7,789 nucleotides of DNA from Gammaproteobacteria bacterium (GCA_013041975.1 JABDQZ010000365.1:1-7789), one strand, 5' to 3'; shown: positions 1-6,228, counted from the stretch's first letter. A program made the numbers and translations. The notes: a model not told the origin generated them from the sequence alone.

Positions 1-528
1 ATGGCAGCACAGGAAGCGGTAGAGTCCGGTCAAGAGAGCTCAATCATCGAAGAAGTCGGGGATCAGTACCTCACTTTCAATCTTGCTGATGAAGATTATG
101 GTATTGATATTCTGCGGGTGCAGGAAATAAGGGGATGGGATGAGGTGACCCGTTTGCCTAATGCACCCGACTATGTACGTGGTGTTGTCAATATTCGTGG
201 CACTATCGTTCCGGTTTATGATCTGCGTCTGAAGTTCAACATGCCTTTCCGTGACTATACGCAGAATACGGTAGTTATCGTCATCAAGACTGAAACGCCT
301 GGCGGCATCAAAAGTATCGGTGTTGTTGTGGATGCTGTTGCCGATGTTTTACATGGTTACCTGATTGAAATTACCCGGTCACCTGATTTTGGTAACCAAG
401 CAATGACCGGGGCAATTTCCGGTCTTGCAACATTTGAAGACAAAATGGTGGTATTGCTGGATGTCGATAAACTGGTTCAGGATGAACAGGATACTGAAAA
501 TTCTTCTGATGATGACTTAGCTGAATAA
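1..528 (+). CDS. cheW: CheW chemotaxis coupling protein (first paralogue)
   Basis: CheW couples chemoreceptors to the histidine kinase CheA in the cytoplasmic signalling array. The 175-residue product has a CheW fold from about residue 21 to 158. The family hallmark GVVNIRGTIVPVYDLR is at residues 61-76, and EDYGIDILRVQEIRGW precedes it at residues 31-46. The N-terminus (about 20 residues) and the C-terminal tail are acidic and probably disordered, and the tail is rich in Asp, Glu and Ser. The window opens exactly on this ATG, so the ribosome binding site is not visible and a start further upstream cannot be excluded. The stop lies 20 bases before the receptor gene, which suggests co-transcription. 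Over the core it is roughly half identical to the second CheW at 3573-4067, with an identical DILRVQEIRGW block. Family call is very secure; the start is less so. Confidence 0.95.
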   Translation: MAAQEAVESGQESSIIEEVGDQYLTFNLADEDYGIDILRVQEIRGWDEVTRLPNAPDYVRGVVNIRGTIVPVYDLRLKFNMPFRDYTQNTVVIVIKTETPGGIKSIGVVVDAVADVLHGYLIEITRSPDFGNQAMTGAISGLATFEDKMVVLLDVDKLVQDEQDTENSSDDDLAE

Positions 529-548
529 ATAGAAAAAACGAGACAATT

Positions 549-3500
549 ATGAAAATAAACGAGCCGGTCACACAACGCGAAATTGAATTCCCCCAAGGCA
601 GTATTCTGGTTTCAAAAACTGATACCAAGGGAATCATTACCTACTGCAACCGTGCTTTCATCGATATCAGTGGCTTTTCAGAACAGGAGCTGATCGGCAA
701 GAACCATAACCTGGTACGCCATCCTGATATGCCAGCCGCTGCGTTTCAGGATTTATGGAATACGGTGCAGGCAGGCAAACCCTGGACCGGCATCGTTAAA
801 AACCGTACAAAAAATGGTGACCATTACTGGGTAAAAGCCAATGTTTCACCGATTTACAACGGTGGTCGAATTCAGCAATTTATTTCTGTCAGATCCATGC
901 CAAGCCGTCAGGAAATCACGGATGCTGAAGCATTGTATCGTGATATCAATGCAGGCACAGCTGACCTCAGTCCGGGGCAGAAAGACATGGTTACCAGTAT
1001 CTTATACCGGTTCGGCATCAAAACCCTGATGGCCAGTACCGTTGTTGCCACTTTAATCCTGTTGTTTGCAATAGGCATGATGATCAGGATGGAGGTCGAT
1101 AACAGCACTATCTACACCATGCTGGCTGCCATGGGGGTTGCTACTGCCATATTCGGCTTTGGACTGACAAACTATGTGACGACTCCGCTTAAATATGCCA
1201 GTGACAAGTTGCACCAGGTTTCACAGGGCAACTATTTCGACTGGGTTGAAAGCAATCGTGATGATGAAATCGGACGTTTGCTGCAAACCATCAAGATGAC
1301 GCAAATCAAACTCGGTTTTGATGTGATGGATGCGCGCGAAGTAGCTGCTACATCAACCCGTATCAAAACAGCAGTGGATTCAGTGACGACTAACGTGATG
1401 CTGGCGGACCAGGATTACAACATCATCTACATGAACCCTGCAGTACAGAAAATGATGCAGGATGCCGAGGCTGACATTAAAGAGCTGATTCCTCATTTCG
1501 ATGCATCAACGCTAATTGGAACCAATATCGACGTGTTCCACAAAGACCCTTCTCACCAGCGAAAAATCCTGGATGCAGTGGACGATACCATTGATGCTGA
1601 TCTGAGTGTCGGGTCCCGCTGTTTCAAGATTATTGCAAATCCAGTGCTCGACGAGAATGGTCAGCGTATCGGTACAGCCGTTGAATGGCGTGACCGTACT
1701 GAAGAACTGGCACTTATCGCTGCTGAAGAGAAACAGCTGGAAATGGAGCGTCAGTTTGCTCAAGAAAATCTGCGAATCAGGACAGCGCTGGACAATGTGT
1801 CTTCCAGTGTCATGCTTGCTGATCCTGATCGCAATATCATTTATATGAACAAGACAGCGCAGACACTGTTTACCGATGCAGAAAAAGATATTCAGAAAGA
1901 CCTGCCTGACTTTGATGCGCACAACCTGATCCACACTAACATTGATGGTTTCCATAAAAATCCTGAGTATCAGATACGTATGATTGATAACCTGTCAGGA
2001 TTGCACACCGCAGAGTTTCAAATTGGCAGTAGAACCATGAAATTTGTAGCCAACCCGGTTGTTTCTGATGAGGGCGAACGCCTGGGTACTGCAGTGGAGT
2101 GGACCGACCGTACCCTGGAAGTTGCTATTGAAGAGGAAGTAGAAGGTATTGTGGCAGCTGCACGCAATGGAGAATTGTCAGAGCGCATTGCCCTGGAAGG
2201 AAAATATGGTTTCTTCAAGCACCTCAGTGTTGGAATCAATTCCCTGTTGGATGGAGTTTCATCGGTGTTTGATGATATCGCAGCTGTTATGTCCAAAATG
2301 GAGGGTGGCGATCTGACGAAAACTATTACTACCAACTACAAAGGACGCTTTGGCGAAGTTAAGGGTAGTGTTAACGGTACGATCAAGCATATTGAGGAAA
2401 CGGTTCGACAGTTGCGTGAAATGGCAGGATCCATGGCCACGTCTTCGGATGAAATTTCCTCAGGCAATTTGAACCTGTCTTCACGAACTGAACAGCAGGC
2501 AGCGAGCCTGGAAGAAACCGCTGCCAGTATGGAACAACTGACCTCTACTGTAAGAAACAATGCGGATAATGCACAACAGGCCAACCAGGTGGCAGCTACA
2601 GCTCGTCAGTCAGCAGAAAAGGGTGGCTCTGTTGTGAGCAACGCGGTACAGGCGATGGAAGAAATCAATACCTCATCCAACAAGATTGCAGAAATTATCG
2701 GGGTGATTGATGAAATTGCATTCCAGACGAATCTGTTGGCATTGAATGCTTCTGTTGAAGCGGCAAGGGCTGGTGAGCAGGGCAGGGGCTTTGCAGTCGT
2801 TGCTACCGAAGTGCGAAATCTGGCATCACGTTCGGCAGATGCGGCCAAGGAAATCAAGACGCTCATTCAGGATTCGCAATCCAAGGTTCAGGCTGGTGCA
2901 GAACTGGTCAATGAGTCAGGGGAAACCTTGTCCGAGATCGTTGACGCCGTCAAGAAAGTGGGTGATATCGTTGCTGAGATCGCAGCATCCAGTGCTGAGC
3001 AGTCCACAGGGATAGATCAGGTCAACCAGGCGGTCACCTCCATGGATGAGATTACCCAGCAAAATGCAGCGCTGGCGGAGGAAACTTCAGCGGCATCAGC
3101 CTCCATGTATGACAAGACAGCCGAAATGAACCAGACCATGAATTTCTTTGAAGTGCGTTTCAATCCTGAAGAGCCATGGGCTGATGAATTAGAGTCTTCC
3201 AGTAACGAGGGCGAACTTGATTTTTTCTCGGCCCGTACAGCTCATCTTGCCTGGAAGCAGAAAATCAGGGATTTTCTTGATGGAAAACAGGCATTGACCC
3301 ATCAGGAAGCTGTGTCTCATCGTGATTGCGTTTTGGGAAAATGGCTCTATAGCTCTGGTATGGCAAAGTATGGTCATTTTGATGAGATGGTATTGATGGA
3401 AAAACAGCATGAAATAATGCACAACACGATTCGTGAAATTATTGATCTGAGAAATGCAGGAAACTATCAGGCGGCAGAAAACAAATTCAACAGTATTGAC

Positions 3501-3557
3501 TCGCTTTCCAGTGAAATTGTTACCTTGCTAAGAAAGGTTGAAGACAAAGTCGGTTAA
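549..3557 (+). CDS. Membrane chemoreceptor (MCP) with Aer-type PAS, tandem PAS, HAMPs and CZB zinc domain
   Basis: This is a 1002-residue methyl-accepting chemotaxis receptor. In order: an Aer-type PAS (about 12-125) with NLVRHPDMP at 54-62 and KPWTGIVKN at 77-85; two membrane helices (about 160-179 and 187-209) joined by a very short loop; a HAMP (about 210-262); PAS-B (271-386); PAS-C (409-524); two HAMP-like units (about 528-622); a Tsr-like signalling hairpin (about 625-868); and a CZB domain (about 890-990). The hairpin tip IAFQTNLLALNASVEAARAG is at 723-742. Candidate methylation sites by Tsr register are Q649, E656 and Q663. Sensing is therefore predicted to be cytoplasmic, of redox, oxygen or energy state, since almost nothing is periplasmic. 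It ends in KVEDKVG and has no NWETF-type CheR-docking pentapeptide. The ATG at 549 is supported because the PAS then matches E. coli Aer residue for residue in number; its Shine-Dalgarno is weak. Receptor identity is certain. Cofactors are inferred. Confidence 0.97.
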   Translation: MKINEPVTQREIEFPQGSILVSKTDTKGIITYCNRAFIDISGFSEQELIGKNHNLVRHPDMPAAAFQDLWNTVQAGKPWTGIVKNRTKNGDHYWVKANVSPIYNGGRIQQFISVRSMPSRQEITDAEALYRDINAGTADLSPGQKDMVTSILYRFGIKTLMASTVVATLILLFAIGMMIRMEVDNSTIYTMLAAMGVATAIFGFGLTNYVTTPLKYASDKLHQVSQGNYFDWVESNRDDEIGRLLQTIKMTQIKLGFDVMDAREVAATSTRIKTAVDSVTTNVMLADQDYNIIYMNPAVQKMMQDAEADIKELIPHFDASTLIGTNIDVFHKDPSHQRKILDAVDDTIDADLSVGSRCFKIIANPVLDENGQRIGTAVEWRDRTEELALIAAEEKQLEMERQFAQENLRIRTALDNVSSSVMLADPDRNIIYMNKTAQTLFTDAEKDIQKDLPDFDAHNLIHTNIDGFHKNPEYQIRMIDNLSGLHTAEFQIGSRTMKFVANPVVSDEGERLGTAVEWTDRTLEVAIEEEVEGIVAAARNGELSERIALEGKYGFFKHLSVGINSLLDGVSSVFDDIAAVMSKMEGGDLTKTITTNYKGRFGEVKGSVNGTIKHIEETVRQLREMAGSMATSSDEISSGNLNLSSRTEQQAASLEETAASMEQLTSTVRNNADNAQQANQVAATARQSAEKGGSVVSNAVQAMEEINTSSNKIAEIIGVIDEIAFQTNLLALNASVEAARAGEQGRGFAVVATEVRNLASRSADAAKEIKTLIQDSQSKVQAGAELVNESGETLSEIVDAVKKVGDIVAEIAASSAEQSTGIDQVNQAVTSMDEITQQNAALAEETSAASASMYDKTAEMNQTMNFFEVRFNPEEPWADELESSSNEGELDFFSARTAHLAWKQKIRDFLDGKQALTHQEAVSHRDCVLGKWLYSSGMAKYGHFDEMVLMEKQHEIMHNTIREIIDLRNAGNYQAAENKFNSIDSLSSEIVTLLRKVEDKVG
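1359..1706 (+). repeat. Tandem coding duplication, copy 1: PAS-B of the receptor, predicted haem-binding
   Basis: This encodes receptor residues 271-386. It aligns without gaps to residues 409-524 at an offset of 138 residues, with roughly half the residues identical by hand count. Shared blocks include VMLAD, NIIYMN, TNID.FHK and GTAVEW. His331 (in FHKDP) and Trp380 (in VEW) are 49 residues apart. In Pseudomonas aeruginosa Aer2, from memory, the haem-coordinating His234 and the oxygen-stabilising Trp283 have the same spacing. Haem binding is an inference from that match. Confidence 0.8.
1773..2120 (+). repeat. Tandem coding duplication, copy 2: PAS-C of the receptor, predicted haem-binding
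   Basis: This encodes receptor residues 409-524 and is the second copy of the 138-residue unit. His469 (in FHKNP) and Trp518 (in VEW) keep the 49-residue spacing, so both key positions survive in both copies. Vibrio cholerae Aer2 is a known dual PAS-haem receptor, which makes two haem sites in one receptor plausible. The protein-level divergence shows the duplication is old rather than recent. Confidence 0.8.
3216..3518 (+). other. CZB (chemoreceptor zinc-binding) domain region of the receptor
   Basis: Receptor residues about 890-990 form a C-terminal CZB four-helix domain. The hallmark HRDCVLGKW is at 924-932. Predicted zinc ligands are H899, C927, H954 and H958. Their spacings of 28, 27 and 4 compare with 30, 27 and 4 for H22, C52, H79 and H83 of E. 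coli DgcZ (from memory). CZB domains are known to sense zinc and, in some receptors, hypochlorous acid through the Cys. All four ligands are intact, so the domain looks functional. Confidence 0.92.
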
Positions 3558-3561
3558 TTCC

Positions 3562-3569
3562 GGGAGAGG
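3562..3569 (+). promoter_or_regulatory. Strong ribosome binding site of the second cheW
   Basis: GGGAGAGG lies 3 bases before the ATG at 3573, or about 6-7 bases from its core AGG-like centre, in the 15-base gap after the receptor stop. It is the purine-richest leader in the segment and fixes the start of this CheW. Confidence 0.6.
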
Positions 3570-3572
3570 GTA

Positions 3573-4067
3573 ATGAGTGATACATCGATAGCGACCGAGG
3601 GCAATGGCGGGCAGTACCTGAGTTTCAGTCTCGGCGGTGAAGATTACGGCGTGGATATTTTACGTGTACAGGAAATACGGGGCTGGGAGGAACTGCGTTT
3701 ATTACCGGATACTCCCGATTATGTTAAGGGTGTGCTGGATTTACGTGGCACCATCGTGCCAATCATTGACTTGCGTATTCGTATGAATATGAGCAAGGTT
3801 GAATATCATCCAACCACGGTCATTATTGTGCTGTCAGTCAGCCGCGAGAATGGTGAAAAGCAATTTGTGGGCGCCGTTGTTGATGCCGTATCTGATGTGC
3901 TCGACGTGTCTGAAAAGGAAATCAGAAAAGCACCCGAGATAGGGACAAAGATAAACGATCGCTATATGCGCGGTATGGTTTCCCGTGATGAACGTATGGT
4001 GGTATTACTGGATGTGGACCAGCTGTTTAAGGCCAATGAATTGGGGCTGCTGGATAATCTGAGCTAG
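3573..4067 (+). CDS. cheW: CheW chemotaxis coupling protein (second paralogue)
   Basis: A 164-residue CheW-family adaptor, cytoplasmic, expected to bridge receptor tips and CheA. The CheW domain spans about residues 12-154. The hallmark GVLDLRGTIVPIIDLR is at 53-68, and EDYGVDILRVQEIRGW is at 23-38. The C-terminal MVVLLDVDQL strand is shared with the first CheW, and the acidic tails of that paralogue are much reduced here. It begins 15 bases after the receptor and ends 15 bases before the ParA-family gene. ParP, the known partner of ParC in polar arrays, carries a CheW-like domain, so a CheW paralogue next to a ParA ATPase could have a localisation role. However, this protein has no extra ParP-like N-terminal region, so plain CheW is the better call. 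Confidence 0.95.
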   Translation: MSDTSIATEGNGGQYLSFSLGGEDYGVDILRVQEIRGWEELRLLPDTPDYVKGVLDLRGTIVPIIDLRIRMNMSKVEYHPTTVIIVLSVSRENGEKQFVGAVVDAVSDVLDVSEKEIRKAPEIGTKINDRYMRGMVSRDERMVVLLDVDQLFKANELGLLDNLS

Positions 4068-4082
4068 GGAACTCAAACGTTC

Positions 4083-4847
4083 ATGAAAGTTGTTGCGGTA
4101 CTTAATCAGAAAGGCGGGGTTGGCAAGACGACATTGACGGCCAATCTCGGTCATGCACTGGCGCTGACTGGAAAGAAAGTGGTGGCCATGGATCTCGATC
4201 CGCAAGGGCATTTGTCAGCAAGCCTGGGTATTTTCAAGCCGCCCCGACATGGACTGGGTGATGTCCTCAATGGTGATGCTGTCATGCAGGCGGTAAAAAT
4301 TGAGACGCGTGAAAGTATGCTGCTTATACCGGCTGGTATCAGCCTGCGGGAAATCGAGGAATTTGGTGGTAATGCCAAAGACCGTATGCACCTGTTGCAG
4401 AATGCCTTGTCCCAGTTACCTGAGGAAACAGATTATGTTTTGATCGATTGCCCGCCTTCGTCAGGCTTGCTGGCTGCCAATGCCATATTGGCCGTGGACG
4501 AAGTCATGATTCCGGTTTCAGGTGATTACCTGTCGCTGAATGGACTGGCACATCTGATGATTACGCTCAGGCGTTTTGACAGCTTGCGTAAAACACCGGT
4601 GAAGAAAAAAATTGTCCTGAGCCGTTTTGTTGCACGCAGGCGCCTGTCTCAGGAAGTGCTGGAGAAACTGCTGGAACATTTTCCGGGTCTGATTTTTCAG
4701 ACCGCCATTCGCGAAGCATCTGCTCTGGCTGAATGTCCCGGTGTTGGCAGAACCATTTTTGAATATCGTGAATTTTCGAGTTCAGCTGAAGATTTTCGTC
4801 TGCTGGCTCAGGATTTTATCGAAGGCAATACACTCGAACAGGTTTGA
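4083..4847 (+). CDS. parA: ParA-family (ParC/Soj-like) ATPase of the chemotaxis operon
   Basis: A 254-residue deviant-Walker ATPase that would cycle between ATP-bound dimers on a surface (nucleoid or pole) and free ADP monomers. Motifs: deviant Walker A KGGVGKTT at 10-17 with signature Lys10 and catalytic Lys15; Walker A' MDLDPQG at 36-42; Walker B YVLIDCPP at 118-125. There is no N-terminal helix-turn-helix, so this is the short Soj/ParC type rather than a plasmid autorepressor. Basic patches at 174-176 (KKK) and 185-187 (RRR) could contribute to non-specific DNA binding. No ParB gene is present and I saw no parS-like palindrome, so chromosome partition is unlikely. Vibrio and Pseudomonas ParC and Rhodobacter PpfA are ParA homologues in che operons that place or segregate chemosensory arrays, and this is the expected role here. 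Only 3 bases separate it from the STAS gene. The family is certain; the localisation function is inferred from context. Confidence 0.93.
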   Translation: MKVVAVLNQKGGVGKTTLTANLGHALALTGKKVVAMDLDPQGHLSASLGIFKPPRHGLGDVLNGDAVMQAVKIETRESMLLIPAGISLREIEEFGGNAKDRMHLLQNALSQLPEETDYVLIDCPPSSGLLAANAILAVDEVMIPVSGDYLSLNGLAHLMITLRRFDSLRKTPVKKKIVLSRFVARRRLSQEVLEKLLEHFPGLIFQTAIREASALAECPGVGRTIFEYREFSSSAEDFRLLAQDFIEGNTLEQV

Positions 4848-4850
4848 AGC

Positions 4851-5630
4851 ATGGCGGTAAAGAAGAAAGTGGTAATACGTAAAAAGGCCACCGTCAAAAA
4901 GAAAACAGCGCTGAAGAAAGCTGCTGTGAAGAAAAAAGCGGCAGCTAAAAAGAAAAAAACAGCTCAGTTAATGGATGAAAATGCATTGTCGATGCTGGAT
5001 GCAGATGTTGATGAAATGGAAGTTGAGTATGAAGATGAGCCATTACTGGTTCATGATCCGCTGGCAATGATCACCGGTGATGAAAGGGCCAATGGCGCCA
5101 TGGTCGATGAGCAACCATCATTACTGGGAAATGATCCGTTTGCAATGATCGCCGAGGGTGGCGAAGAAGCCGAGCAGCATTTCGGTTTCCGGGCTGAGTC
5201 CCCGACTGAAGATAGCAGCGTGATCGGAATGGTTGAATCAATGGAACAGCCAAAGCCAGAGCCACCACTAAGTGAGGTGAATGAAATGGGTGAGACAGCG
5301 CAGAGTGAAGACCGACCCGTGATTGATCTGGGCAGCGACCTGACAATTGCTGATGTCGAAGCAAAGAAGATTGAACTGACTCATATTCTTGCAGATGCTT
5401 TACCGGTCAAGTTGAATGCCGAAGAACTGGAACAGATTGATGGTGCTGGCCTGCAATTGCTGGCAGCCCTTTTCAAGAATGCGGCAAAAAACAATCTTGA
5501 AATAACCTGGGTAAAAGTCTCTTCGACATTGATGGATGCCGTGAAACTGGTCGGACTGCTTGAACTGCTGAATATGCAGGATGTAGAAATTAAAGATGAT
5601 GGCGAAGGTACTGCCTGGGGGCTGTTCTGA
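4851..5630 (+). CDS. STAS-domain protein with Lys-rich N-terminal tail and acidic linker
   Basis: A 259-residue three-part protein. Residues 1-38 form a basic tail with 17 Lys and one Arg in the first 36 residues, in Lys clusters starting at 4, 11, 16, 22, 27 and 33. Residues 39-155 are acidic, Met- and Pro-containing and probably disordered, with a duplicated DP-[LF]-AMI motif. Residues about 157-255 form a STAS domain, the fold of SpoIIAA and MlaB, with EQIDGAGLQLLAALFKNA at 194-211. Where SpoIIAA has D-S-S-G with a phosphorylated Ser, this has D197-G-A-G200, so regulation by phosphorylation at that site is unlikely. The start is 3 bases after the ParA stop and its Shine-Dalgarno (ACAGG, 4838-4842) lies inside parA, indicating translational coupling. 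Basic N-terminal tails on ParA partners (ParB, TlpT) stimulate ParA ATPases, so I infer that this is the ParA partner; non-specific DNA binding by the tail is an alternative. It ends in AWGLF. The STAS call is fairly secure; the role is not. Confidence 0.85.
   Translation: MAVKKKVVIRKKATVKKKTALKKAAVKKKAAAKKKKTAQLMDENALSMLDADVDEMEVEYEDEPLLVHDPLAMITGDERANGAMVDEQPSLLGNDPFAMIAEGGEEAEQHFGFRAESPTEDSSVIGMVESMEQPKPEPPLSEVNEMGETAQSEDRPVIDLGSDLTIADVEAKKIELTHILADALPVKLNAEELEQIDGAGLQLLAALFKNAAKNNLEITWVKVSSTLMDAVKLVGLLELLNMQDVEIKDDGEGTAWGLF
5041..5154 (+). repeat. Imperfect short direct repeat inside the STAS gene (period 78 bases)
   Basis: Bases 5041-5076 and 5119-5154 match at 30 of 36 positions by hand, and both are preceded by GATGAGC, with six extra bases in the second copy. 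They encode LL-VH-DPLAMI (residues 65-74) and LL-GN-DPFAMI (residues 91-100), 26 residues apart in the acidic linker. The near-identity at DNA level suggests a relatively recent in-frame duplication of a short linear motif, possibly a docking site. Confidence 0.7.
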
Positions 5631-5667
5631 TTGCAGCGGCAAGCCATTTGTTAAGGTAGATGGAACG

Positions 5668-6228
5668 ATGACAAATAAAAAATCTTTTGCGGAAAAACCT
5701 GACCTGGACTGGAGCCAGGTGCGCGAAACGGTAAGGATGTTAAGTTTGGCCGTTGCTCAAATCGAAATGGCGATGAATCAGAGTGATGATTCGCTTGGAG
5801 CCCTGACAACCAGCTTTACTGCCATGGTGGAACAGACACAAAAAATCAGCGCTGCAGCAGAAAAAATTTCGATAGAAGGTAATGAGCAGCCCGTTGCTGA
5901 CATTCAGGGGCAATGCACGGAACTTGCCAACAGTGTTAACCATTCTATCGTGGCGTTCCAGTTTTACGACAAGCTGACGCAGCGTCTGGATCATGTCAAT
6001 CACAGTCTCAATGCACTGGCTGAACTGGTATCCGACCAGGCCAGACTCTACAACCCGAATGAGTGGATGAGCCTTCAGGGATCCATTCGGGGTCGGTACA
6101 GCATGATTGAAGAACAGGAGATGTTTGATGCCCTGTTGTCTGGCGCCTCGGTCGAAGAGGCGTTGGAGATTTGTCGGGCAAAGGTCAATGAAGTGGCTAA
6201 TTCCGCTGATCAAATCGAATTCTTTTAA
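5668..6228 (+). CDS. Helical chemotaxis-operon protein with CheZ-like DxxxQ motif (putative CheY-P phosphatase)
   Basis: A 186-residue cytoplasmic protein predicted to be nearly all helical, with no signal peptide or membrane segment. The centre reads AFQFYDKLTQRLDHV at residues 96-110. Its D101-K-L-T-Q105 has the D-x-x-x-Q spacing of CheZ Asp143 and Gln147 (FQDLTGQ in E. coli). In CheZ, Gln147 orients the water that attacks CheY-P. A later block YNPNEWMSLQGSIRGRYSM (128-146) and the acidic tail ending QIEFF are distinctive but unrecognised. CheZ also has a C-terminal CheY-docking tail ending in Phe, though the two tails are not alignable. The ATG at 5668 is preferred over an in-frame ATG at 5596, because the latter overlaps the STAS gene by 35 bases and adds 24 residues of unrelated character, while AAGG at 5653-5656 precedes 5668. 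It sits between the STAS gene and cheR. The gene is secure; the phosphatase role is a motif-based inference and overall similarity to CheZ is low. Confidence 0.85.
   Translation: MTNKKSFAEKPDLDWSQVRETVRMLSLAVAQIEMAMNQSDDSLGALTTSFTAMVEQTQKISAAAEKISIEGNEQPVADIQGQCTELANSVNHSIVAFQFYDKLTQRLDHVNHSLNALAELVSDQARLYNPNEWMSLQGSIRGRYSMIEEQEMFDALLSGASVEEALEICRAKVNEVANSADQIEFF

Noticed and set aside
1512..1955. 147-codon antisense open frame opposite the tandem PAS region
   Set aside because: It lies wholly opposite clearly conserved PAS coding sequence, and its translation shows no recognisable domain.
2746..3015. 89-codon + strand frame inside the receptor signalling domain
   Set aside because: It overlaps the strongly conserved hairpin tip in another frame, so it is a coding shadow.
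4083..4847. Chromosome or plasmid partition (parAB) locus
   Set aside because: There is no ParB gene, no parS-like palindrome was seen, and the ATPase is embedded in a chemotaxis operon.
4851..5630. Sigma-factor partner-switching antagonist
   Set aside because: The STAS site lacks Ser/Thr, no anti-sigma kinase or PP2C phosphatase gene is adjacent, and the operon context is chemotaxis.
5596..5667. In-frame upstream start for the CheZ-like protein (24 extra residues including a CSDC motif)
   Set aside because: It overlaps the end of the STAS gene by 35 bases, and the extra segment reads like untranslated spacer. A Shine-Dalgarno-like AAGG precedes the ATG at 5668.
5631..5667. Possible terminator or promoter in the largest intergenic gap before the CheZ-like gene
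   Set aside because: I see no stable hairpin followed by a T run and no convincing -35/-10 pair in these 37 bases.
5740..6213. 157-codon antisense open frame opposite the CheZ-like gene
   Set aside because: The + strand frame has the operon context, start signal and DxxxQ motif, and the antisense translation has no recognisable features.
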